From CBFCZU01 sp965602635 (GTDB lineage: Bacteria; Planctomycetota; Phycisphaerae; SM23-33): a stretch of 7,896 bases of DNA. How positions within the stretch are numbered: position 1 is the stretch's first letter; every line of letters starts with the position of its first letter. The stretch covers positions 1 through 7,896 of the forward strand of contig CBFCZU010000201.1 in the NCBI GenBank assembly GCA_965602635.1, given 5' to 3'. The notes beneath the pieces are model-generated. The model was given only the letters and a program-made list of their open reading frames with translations. It had not been told where the DNA came from and ran no database searches. Both the position numbers and the translations under genes were made by a program. Positions 1 through 6,452 of the stretch are shown piece by piece.

Positions 1-1
1 G

Positions 2-1171
2 GATGAATGGGAAGGGCGAAGAAGGGCAAACGAGGCGAAACTGAAGGCAGGCCGGTACGGCCGGATCCAGGAGGAGATCAAGAAGCTCGAGCAGCAGAGA
101 GCCGCTCTCAGCAAGACAGCCAGGCTCGAAGAGCTTCAGGCTCGCGCCCGCGAGGCCGAGAACCGCAAGAGAGCCCTCGACAGGAAGATCCACGACAGCT
201 TCAGGAGCCTTCCGGAGACGGTCGAGGCCGAGAAGGCCACCAAGGAGCTGCGTGGCAAGATCGAGACCATCATGCGTCGGATCAAGGCCAACCGCGAGTA
301 CGTGAAGCTCACGGAGGAGATCCGTGCCTGTGAGAAACGGCGCGGCGAGGTGGAGAGGGACGTGCGTGAAAGCCCCAAGCTCAAGGCGATCTCGGCGAAG
401 GCTGATGCGGCCGAGCAGGACGCGCGGAAAGCCGAGGAGAGGATCAGGCAGCTTCCGGAGCTCAAGAAGCTCCTGGAGTTGTCCGAGCAAGAGAAGGACG
501 AGCCGAAGAAGAGAGAGCTTCGCGACAGACACAGCCGCTTGTTCGCGGCCCGGAGATCGTCTGACCCCGGGTGGCAACAGGCGAGCGTCGCGAGCCAGCG
601 GCTCAGACGAACATACCACGAAGCCCTGAGACACGAGATCGACGGCCATGCCGGCCGGAAGAAGCTGGAGGGGCAGCTTCAGCGGCTCAAGGAGCATCTC
701 AGCGCGCTCACCGCCAGGCTCAGAGAATCCCATCCGGAACTCCCCAGGCTGGACGAGTCGATCAGGGCGAAGCAGCAAGCCCTGCATGCGCGGAGGACGC
801 AGTTTGAGGGGCGGGCCAGGTCGGGGGCTGACTACAAGAAGGCCGAGGCGACATACGCCGCCGCCAGGAAGGCGGTTGAGGATGCAAGGAAGCGCCTCGG
901 TCAGGAAAAGAGCAGGGAGGCAGCCGAGATCGCTGCCCGCATCGAGAAGCTGCGGAAGGAGGCGCAGGCCCTGCGGGATGACGCCTTGAGGAGCGCCGGC
1001 CTTCTCGGACCCAACCCCTACCCCGGCGACAGTGCCGCCAGATTGAAGGCCTTCCAGGAGGGCCTGGTCTACCACACCACCGCTGACTGGGACGATAGGA
1101 CCCCGGAGGAGGTGAAGGGGCAGGTCCCTCCGAAGATGAAGAAGTGGCTGGAGAGGGTGAGGGGATACTAG
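2..1171 (+). CDS. C-terminal part of a large coiled-coil protein, 5' end outside the window
   Basis: The reading frame is open from base 2 to the TAG at 1169-1171, giving 389 visible residues. The first in-frame ATG (272) lies inside a continuous coiled coil, so it is not taken as the start. Visible residues 1-335 are almost wholly Glu/Lys/Arg/Ala/Leu-rich helix, broken by short turns starting with Pro (LPET near 71, SPKL near 125, LPEL near 152, HPEL near 245). A short globular tail follows, with an NPYPG turn, YHTTADWDD (357-365) and a final KWLERVRGY. The tail and the LPETV helix match the C-terminal region of the next gene, so the missing N-terminus may also carry a signal peptide and a binding or peptidase-like domain; that is inference. 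The stop is 12 bases before the next ATG, so the two are probably co-transcribed. Function is unknown; a structural or oligomerising role is plausible. Confidence 0.8.
   Translation, partial: DEWEGRRRANEAKLKAGRYGRIQEEIKKLEQQRAALSKTARLEELQARAREAENRKRALDRKIHDSFRSLPETVEAEKATKELRGKIETIMRRIKANREYVKLTEEIRACEKRRGEVERDVRESPKLKAISAKADAAEQDARKAEERIRQLPELKKLLELSEQEKDEPKKRELRDRHSRLFAARRSSDPGWQQASVASQRLRRTYHEALRHEIDGHAGRKKLEGQLQRLKEHLSALTARLRESHPELPRLDESIRAKQQALHARRTQFEGRARSGADYKKAEATYAAARKAVEDARKRLGQEKSREAAEIAARIEKLRKEAQALRDDALRSAGLLGPNPYPGDSAARLKAFQEGLVYHTTADWDDRTPEEVKGQVPPKMKKWLERVRGY
209..532 (+). repeat. Four degenerate 27-residue (81-base) coiled-coil units
   Basis: Within the truncated first protein, four consecutive blocks of exactly 27 residues begin LPETVEA (residue 70), NREYVKL (97), SPKLKAI (124) and LPELKKL (151). 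Each block opens with a short turn, three of the four having Pro at position 2. An acidic or basic residue and a hydrophobic pair follow, and the rest is a charged helix. The units are diverged at nucleotide level and were seen only by aligning the translation. The later coiled coil (from about residue 178) keeps the same kind of Pro-led openings, but with irregular spacing of 31-37 residues or more. Confidence 0.55.
1141..1161 (+). repeat. 21-base identical segment shared by the 3' ends of genes 1 and 2 (copy 1)
   Basis: The last codons before the stop of gene 1 encode KWLERVRG. The 21 bases here are identical to 5326-5346 at the end of gene 2, including AGG for the first arginine. The match occurs at the same place in both proteins, so it reflects paralogy or gene conversion rather than a mobile repeat. 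Confidence 0.75.
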
Positions 1172-1183
1172 GCAGGAAGAACC

Positions 1184-4100
1184 ATGAGCCTGAGCCCAAT
1201 CCTGGCGGCGGCCCTCGCTGGCCTGGTGTCGGCGGGCGCCGCCGCAGGCGAGTACGACTTCTTTGCCGGGGCCAGATACCCGGGGCCCGTCAGGAAACTC
1301 GGCGTTGACCTGTACAAGGTGGAGCAGGAAGGCGGACCCGACGCGGCCGGCTACACGCGCCGCACAGTGCGCTGGTGGCCCCGCAGGGGCGTGGACATCA
1401 TCCCCGTCAAGCCCGGGATGATCGAGCGGACGTGGACCCTGCGCGACAGGAGGATGGATCCCGCCCTCTGTACGGTGCACCCACGCGTTGGCGTCGAGGA
1501 GCTTACCAGGCGGCTATCCTCGAAGCGGCCCCGCCAGTTCAAGGCCCATCTGATCGGGTTTCGCGGCATCGGGAACCGGCAGGCGGACCCGTTCGGGCCT
1601 GAGCCCTTCTACTGCCCTGCGGTCGTGCTGCGGCTCCAGGACGGGACCAAGCGCTGCTTCACCCGCGGTACCTTCGTCGAGAAGGACGAGAGGTGGATCC
1701 TCGATCTGTACCTGAAGGAGATGGAGCGGACGCGGGCCACGCTGTCGAAGGCCAAGTACGAGCTTCGCGGCGGCACGATCAGCGGATGGCCGGACAACGC
1801 CAAGCCGGGCCAGCCGGGGACCATGCGCCTCGAGAGCGAGCATTTTGTCTGGGTCTCCGGCTCGCAGCATGCGCCGAACGAGGGCTACAGCCCTTGGGTC
1901 AACCGCGACGACCCCGACAAGGCCCGTCTCTACCGCGAAGGCTCGGTGACCTTCGCCGAGGATATGTGGACCTACCAGGAGCACGCGGGCGTGCTCATGC
2001 CCTACTGGGACCGCCCCAAGCGGTACAAGTACGAGATCACCGTTTGCGGCACCTACAGGGACGGCTTCAAGTGGCTCGGCGGCTACGCAGGCGGCGGCTA
2101 CGGCGGGTGCGGAATCAAACATGCTGGCGGCGGACCCTGGAGCCTGGGCCTCGCCCATGAATGGGGCCACGGCCTCCCGCTCCAGACCAAGGTCGACGGC
2201 GGCGGCGGCGAGATCCTGGCCGACGCCTGTCAGGTCGTCGACGACCCGGCGAGGACCGAGAAGTTCGCCAACAACGTCAGGCGGCCCTGGCGGAACTGCG
2301 TTCACGGCAGCTACGGCACGGGCCTCTTCTATGGAATCATGGGGGACGATCCCAACTGGGGCTACGCCATGGTCATCGCCCTGCCGGTCGGCAAGGACGA
2401 GCCGTCGATCTTCCACACCCTGGCCCGGCTGGGCCAGCAACGCGGGCTGTTCGCCAACGGCATCCGGGGCGTCGGCGACATGGTCGGGGAGTTCGCTGCC
2501 CGGCAGGCGGAGTTCGATTGCGAGCTTCAGGACGGTCTCCGGCGCGCCTTCATTTCCGTCAAGCGCAACTACCTCGAGGCGGTCGACCGCCGCGCCGGCC
2601 TGTACCGCATCCCATGGGCTGAGGCGCCCGAGCCGTTTGGCGCAAACATCATTCGGCTGGTGCCCGGGAAAGGCGCGCGGCGGATCGCCGTCGACTTCCG
2701 CTGCTTCCACGATCCTGAACCCCACGGCGATTGGCGCGCCTGCATCGTCGCCGTCGGCGCCGACGGCAAGGTCCGCTACAGCCCCTTGTGGAACAAGGGC
2801 GCCATGGCGATGGCGATCCGGCCGGGCGACCGCCGGTTCTGGCTGACAGTCGCCGCCACGCCATCCGCATTGCCCCGCATTCCCGGTGGGCGTGGGATCG
2901 GGGTCCTGCTGGACGGCCGCCACGCCTACAGGTATCCCTACGAGGTCAAGCTGGCCGGCTGTCGTCCGGGCACACCGCACAACATGCCCGGCGACACGGA
3001 GGACGATGTACTGACCCATCTCGGCCTGCATCGAAGGCGAGACACCGGCGGCCTGTGCGTGGTTCCGCATCCGGGCGATACGCCCCAGGCCGAGACCCTG
3101 CGCAAGACCATTCCTGCGCTGCGGGCGAGGCTGGAGGCCTTCAAGGAAAAGACGGATCGCCTGATTGCCGACGGCAGGATAGCAACCGGGAACTGGTGGT
3201 ACTACCGCAGGTTCGCGCCGAATCTGGCCTTTCTGGACAAGTATGCCGCGCAGATGCTGGCTGGCATGGAGGGCCGCCGTCATCCGAACGGGGGCGGCTG
3301 GGTGGCCGCCTCGGCCGAGGTGGCGGCGAGCGCCTATGTGGGTCCCGACGCCATGGTGCTCGATGGCGCAAAGGTGCTGGACCATGCGGCAATCGAGGAC
3401 TATGCCGTGGTCAGGGGGCCGGGCGCCGTGGTATCCGGCCACGCCAAGGTCAGCGGCCAGGCGTATGTGGCCGGCAACGTCAGGATCGGCGGATACACGC
3501 GTGTGCTGCCCCCGATCGTCGCTGAAGATGAGCAGGTCGTGCCGAGCGAAGTGCCGCTGCGCCCGTTCCAGGAGAAGGGCGAGGGCGGGAAGCTCTGGGC
3601 CAACTACGCCTGCGATCGGGACGAGAAACAAGTCCTGGAAGACTGGTTCAGGTACCGACACCACCACGGAATCTGCTGGCAGTTCTACGTGCTGAACCTC
3701 AACGGGCATCTCCACGGACAGCCTGAGTTCGTCGTCGACGGCGACCGTCGCGGGTTTCGCTTCGACGGCCGCACGCAATACGCCGAGGCGTCGCCGATCC
3801 TGGCCGACCTGGGTGAGATCACGGTCGACTTGGCGCTGAAGTGGGAAGGTGGCCCAAACCAGGTGATCCTCGATTTCGGCACGTCCGTGGACAACCGCTT
3901 CGTTCTCACCCCCTCCGGCGATTCCGGCAAGGCCGGACTGGCCATCACCCGTGAAGGCCAGATGGACCGCGTCGTTGCCGACGCTCCTCTGCCGAAGGGC
4001 AAGTGGGCAACGTGCCGGGTCGAGATCGATGGCGAGAGGATCGCGCTGTGGATCGACGGCCGCAAGGCTGCCGAGAAGCGCTCCGCCTTCCGCCCGGCAG

Positions 4101-5365
4101 ATGTGTACCCGGCGGGTGTGGAGAAACGCAACTTCATCGCTGCATCCAGGGACGGCACCGGGGCATTCCGAGGGGTCCTCGACTACCTGCGTGTCTACCA
4201 CACGGTGTTCGACGATTTCACCAGAGATCCAGCGCCCCGCCGGCATGCGCCGCGGCGCGTTACCAGGGAGTTCATCGATTCATGCCGGAAGGAGTATGCC
4301 GGCGCCGACCTTCGGGACAGGCTGATCGACGCGAAGGTGCGGCCGGTGTACGCCTACTACGAGGCGATCGGCAAGAAGAGAGACGAGCGGATCAAGGAGA
4401 TCGAGCAGGGCTCGCCGGCGCTCGCCGAGGCACGGCGCAGGCTTGGTGAGGCCAACGAGACGCTGAATCGCCGCAGGGCTGAGCTCAGGGCTGAGTTCGA
4501 GAAACTCCCCGAGACGGTCAGGAAGCGGGCCGAACGGGAGAAGATCGAGAAGCAAGCGCGCGAGTTGGATGCCCGCCGCAGGCAGGTGTACAACGACCTG
4601 GAGGCCAGGTTCAAGACCGAGAATCAGGCTCTCATCACGGCCGCGGAGGACGCGAAAGCAGCAGCCGACGAGAAGCGGAAACGGGCCGAAGCCGAGCTCC
4701 GGCGCCTCGAGGACTCATTCAAGGCCATGCACGAGGTCGCACAACTCAAGGACGAGACGCAGCGCGCCATTCGGCTCGCCGAGCTGAAGATGGCCAGCAA
4801 GGAGTACCTCCGCTGGCGGGACGTCAGAGACCGCGCCGGTGCAGAGGCCGGCAAGGCCGCGCATGCCCGGGGCCAGCGGTTTCGCTCTCTGGTTGAGAAG
4901 AGCGCGGAGATTCCCAGGCTTGACCGCGAGATCAAGGCGCTCAGGGCCAGGGCCGGGACGCTCCGGACCGATCCCCGGGCCTACGTTGACAGGCGAGCTG
5001 CCGAGCTGAGGCAGGAGGTCTCCAAGGCGGAGATGGGGGTGGGGGACGCCCTCAAGCGAGGCGCGGCAGAGCACAAGCCGGAGTATGACTGGTTGCTCAC
5101 GCTCAGGTGGCTCGCCTTCAGCGGGCACTACAACTACCCCTACCGGCGGTACCTGCGAGACAGGATCGCCAAGGAGGTTGGCGGCAAGGTGTGCCACGAG
5201 GAGTTCGGCACGCTCGAGTCGATCCTCGCTCTGCAAACCACGGCGCAATGGCACACGCGCTGTGACTGGGACGGGCGGCTGCGCCAGGAAACCGACGGCT
5301 CCATCGGCGAACTGCCGCTGCTGCGGAAGTGGCTGGAGAGGGTGAGAGGGGATGTCAGGGAGTAG
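1184..5365 (+). CDS. Large exported multidomain protein: DUF6055-like HEWGH domain, beta-helix, LamG-like domain, coiled coil
   Basis: This complete protein has 1393 residues. The ATG at 1184 is the first in-frame start after the previous stop and has AGGA at 1174-1177. Residues 1-22 look like a signal peptide with an AxA-type end (AGAAAG), although the n-region lacks Lys/Arg. Residues 30-210 are unassigned. Residues 214-485 resemble DUF6055: SEHFVW at the front, then HEWGH at 325-329, a classical HExxH zinc motif, with E343 or D347 as possible third ligand. Residues 487-593 are beta-rich. Residues 707-774 carry V/I every six residues, a left-handed beta-helix. Residues 857-1011 are LamG/concanavalin-like (FRFDGRTQYAEAS ... 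LDYLRVYH). Residues 1062-1298 are coiled coil. Residues 1300-1393 form a small domain with WHTRCDWD (1356-1363) and KWLERVRG. A surface-exposed binding protein or metallopeptidase is likely, but catalysis is unproven. It is probably co-transcribed with both neighbours. Confidence 0.85.
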   Translation: MSLSPILAAALAGLVSAGAAAGEYDFFAGARYPGPVRKLGVDLYKVEQEGGPDAAGYTRRTVRWWPRRGVDIIPVKPGMIERTWTLRDRRMDPALCTVHPRVGVEELTRRLSSKRPRQFKAHLIGFRGIGNRQADPFGPEPFYCPAVVLRLQDGTKRCFTRGTFVEKDERWILDLYLKEMERTRATLSKAKYELRGGTISGWPDNAKPGQPGTMRLESEHFVWVSGSQHAPNEGYSPWVNRDDPDKARLYREGSVTFAEDMWTYQEHAGVLMPYWDRPKRYKYEITVCGTYRDGFKWLGGYAGGGYGGCGIKHAGGGPWSLGLAHEWGHGLPLQTKVDGGGGEILADACQVVDDPARTEKFANNVRRPWRNCVHGSYGTGLFYGIMGDDPNWGYAMVIALPVGKDEPSIFHTLARLGQQRGLFANGIRGVGDMVGEFAARQAEFDCELQDGLRRAFISVKRNYLEAVDRRAGLYRIPWAEAPEPFGANIIRLVPGKGARRIAVDFRCFHDPEPHGDWRACIVAVGADGKVRYSPLWNKGAMAMAIRPGDRRFWLTVAATPSALPRIPGGRGIGVLLDGRHAYRYPYEVKLAGCRPGTPHNMPGDTEDDVLTHLGLHRRRDTGGLCVVPHPGDTPQAETLRKTIPALRARLEAFKEKTDRLIADGRIATGNWWYYRRFAPNLAFLDKYAAQMLAGMEGRRHPNGGGWVAASAEVAASAYVGPDAMVLDGAKVLDHAAIEDYAVVRGPGAVVSGHAKVSGQAYVAGNVRIGGYTRVLPPIVAEDEQVVPSEVPLRPFQEKGEGGKLWANYACDRDEKQVLEDWFRYRHHHGICWQFYVLNLNGHLHGQPEFVVDGDRRGFRFDGRTQYAEASPILADLGEITVDLALKWEGGPNQVILDFGTSVDNRFVLTPSGDSGKAGLAITREGQMDRVVADAPLPKGKWATCRVEIDGERIALWIDGRKAAEKRSAFRPADVYPAGVEKRNFIAASRDGTGAFRGVLDYLRVYHTVFDDFTRDPAPRRHAPRRVTREFIDSCRKEYAGADLRDRLIDAKVRPVYAYYEAIGKKRDERIKEIEQGSPALAEARRRLGEANETLNRRRAELRAEFEKLPETVRKRAEREKIEKQARELDARRRQVYNDLEARFKTENQALITAAEDAKAAADEKRKRAEAELRRLEDSFKAMHEVAQLKDETQRAIRLAELKMASKEYLRWRDVRDRAGAEAGKAAHARGQRFRSLVEKSAEIPRLDREIKALRARAGTLRTDPRAYVDRRAAELRQEVSKAEMGVGDALKRGAAEHKPEYDWLLTLRWLAFSGHYNYPYRRYLRDRIAKEVGGKVCHEEFGTLESILALQTTAQWHTRCDWDGRLRQETDGSIGELPLLRKWLERVRGDVRE
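3302..3505 (+). repeat. Hexapeptide repeats forming a left-handed beta-helix
   Basis: In the large protein, Val or Ile recurs at residues 707, 713, 719, 725, 731, 737, 743 and 749. After a one-residue slip it recurs at 756, 762, 768 and 774. Ala or Gly often sits two residues before, as in AEV, AYV, AMV and AKV. This is the signature of the hexapeptide (LbH) fold known from acyltransferases and gamma-class carbonic anhydrases. Twelve hexads make about four coils, which is short for an enzyme of those families, so a structural or spacer role is as likely as catalysis. Confidence 0.75.
5326..5346 (+). repeat. 21-base identical segment shared by the 3' ends of genes 1 and 2 (copy 2)
   Basis: This is identical to 1141-1161 and encodes the same KWLERVR ending, here followed by GDVRE. 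See the first copy. Confidence 0.75.
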
Positions 5366-5375
5366 GACCAATGGA

Positions 5376-5379
5376 AGGG
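5376..5379 (+). promoter_or_regulatory. Ribosome binding site choosing the start of the FGE-like gene
   Basis: AGGG lies 8 bases before the ATG at 5388. An earlier in-frame ATG at 5352 overlaps the end of the upstream gene and would put 12 polar residues before a clean signal peptide beginning MRRTAVPLLALVLAGG. The Shine-Dalgarno-like site and the signal peptide both favour 5388. Confidence 0.55.
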
Positions 5380-5387
5380 TGCGAATC

Positions 5388-6401
5388 ATGAGACGAACTG
5401 CTGTGCCCCTTCTGGCGCTTGTGCTGGCAGGCGGCGCTGCCGGCGCGTCGGATGACGCGAGCCAACTCAGGGCGCTGAAGGCCAAGCAGTGGACCGTACC
5501 TGCGCTTGGTCTGAAGATGGTGCGCATCCCGGCGGGGAGCTTCGCCATGGGCAGTCCACAGGATGAGATCGACCGCCGTAAGGACGAAACCCAGCACCAG
5601 GCGACGATCGGCAACCCGTTCTACATGGGCGTGTATGAGGTCACCCAGGAGGAGTACTACAGCGTCATGCTGCCCGACTTCGACCACGACAGTTGGCAGT
5701 ATGCTCGCGGCCCCATCCATGCCGGCCTCGCCCTCTTCTACAGGGAACGAAAGGGCAGGGGGGACTACACCGGCGGAAAGCTCAGGCTCAGGAATCCGAT
5801 GGAGTGTGTTCCCTGGGTCAAGGCCCGCGAGTTCTGCCAGAAGGTCACCGAACGTGAGCGCAAAGCCGGTCGCCTGCCCAAGGGCTATGTGTACCGCCTG
5901 CCCACTGAAGCTGAATGGGAGTATGCCTGCCGGGCAGGCTCCACGGGGCCCTACAATGTGAAGGGTGACACTGACACGGCAGAGCACTTGAGGAGCGCGG
6001 ATTACCTCAACAGCTTCGCCAACGTCGGCGGCGGGAGCCCCGTGAAGGTCGGCAGCCGGAAGCCCAATGCCTGGGGGCTGTATGACATGCACGGCAACGT
6101 GTACGAATGGTGCCTGGACTGGTACGGCCCCTACCCAACCGGCAGGGTCAAGGACCCGACCGGCCCGGCCGAAGGCAAGGGAAGGGTCGCGCGAGGCGGG
6201 TGCTTCAATGGGCCTGCCCCCTATTCGCCCCCAGGCCAGATCGCGCGTGGCGACTGCTTCAGCGGCGCAGGGCCTTTCCTACGCTCGGCCAGCCGCTACA
6301 GGTTCAGTCCCGACGTGGACTTCTACGCCATCCTCGGCTTCCGCGTGGTGCTGGGGCCCGAGAGAGGCCCTTGCTCCAACCCCAAGGCGAGTCTACAATG
6401 A
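5388..6401 (+). CDS. Secreted formylglycine-generating-enzyme-like (SUMF1/FGE-sulfatase fold) protein
   Basis: This protein has 337 residues. Start 5388 gives the signal peptide MRRTAVPLLALVLAGGAAGAS with two arginines in the n-region. The family landmarks follow in order: MVRIPAGSFAMGS (44-56), FYMGVYEVTQEEY, NPMECVPWVKAREFC, RLPTEAEWEYACRAGS (from 170), NAWGLYDMHGNVYEW (to about 241), RVARGGCF (C272) and LGFRVVL near the end. Genuine FGEs oxidise a sulfatase cysteine using two cysteines about five residues apart in the RGGS loop region. That pair is not visible here; instead there are single cysteines at 272 and 290 in a duplicated loop. No sulfatase is nearby. The fold is also used in nonheme-iron EgtB/PvdO-type proteins and in non-catalytic binding proteins, so the exact activity is open. 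The gene begins 22 bases after the upstream stop, and its TGA overlaps an ATG (ATGA at 6398-6401). Confidence 0.85.
   Translation: MRRTAVPLLALVLAGGAAGASDDASQLRALKAKQWTVPALGLKMVRIPAGSFAMGSPQDEIDRRKDETQHQATIGNPFYMGVYEVTQEEYYSVMLPDFDHDSWQYARGPIHAGLALFYRERKGRGDYTGGKLRLRNPMECVPWVKAREFCQKVTERERKAGRLPKGYVYRLPTEAEWEYACRAGSTGPYNVKGDTDTAEHLRSADYLNSFANVGGGSPVKVGSRKPNAWGLYDMHGNVYEWCLDWYGPYPTGRVKDPTGPAEGKGRVARGGCFNGPAPYSPPGQIARGDCFSGAGPFLRSASRYRFSPDVDFYAILGFRVVLGPERGPCSNPKASLQ
6186..6293 (+). repeat. Imperfect tandem duplication of the RGxCF loop in the FGE-like protein
   Basis: Two adjacent 18-codon blocks (6186-6239 and 6240-6293) begin VARGGCFNG and IARGDCFSG. Their first 27 bases match at about 20 positions; the remainder has diverged. 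Ordinary FGE-fold proteins have a single RGGSW/RGGSF turn here followed by LRSAxR, so the first block looks like an insertion by local duplication. Confidence 0.5.
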
Positions 6402-6442
6402 CAGTCGACACCCGAGAGAAGCAGCCACCATCTTCCTTCAGC

Positions 6443-6446
6443 GAGG
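6443..6446 (+). promoter_or_regulatory. Ribosome binding site for the last gene
   Basis: GAGG sits 6 bases before the ATG at 6453. No other usual start codon occurs in this frame between the preceding in-frame stop (6399-6401) and 6453, so this site supports the chosen start. Confidence 0.5.
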
Positions 6447-6452
6447 CCTGCT

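Noticed and set aside
7..333. A 108-codon + strand frame beginning near the left edge
   Set aside because: It overlaps the coiled-coil frame, which is open from base 2 with strong heptad-like composition. Its own translation is rich in Gly, Arg, Gln and Pro without structure.
272..1171. Treating the first gene as a complete 299-residue protein starting at ATG 272
   Set aside because: The frame is open to the left edge, and the coiled coil with its 27-residue units begins before this Met, so the ATG is internal.
1514..4246. A 910-codon open frame on the minus strand opposite the large exported gene
   Set aside because: It mirrors a GC-rich coding strand, its translation shows no recognisable domain or signal, and the + strand frame has clear domain content throughout. 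It is a shadow frame.
5352..5387. An upstream ATG at 5352 for the FGE-like gene
   Set aside because: It overlaps the previous gene and adds a polar 12-residue tail before a good signal peptide. The ATG at 5388 has a better-placed ribosome binding site.
4715..5614. A 299-codon minus-strand frame crossing the end of gene 2 and the start of the FGE-like gene
   Set aside because: It spans two well-supported + strand genes and has a low-complexity, Pro/Leu/Arg-rich translation, as expected for antisense of GC-rich coding DNA.
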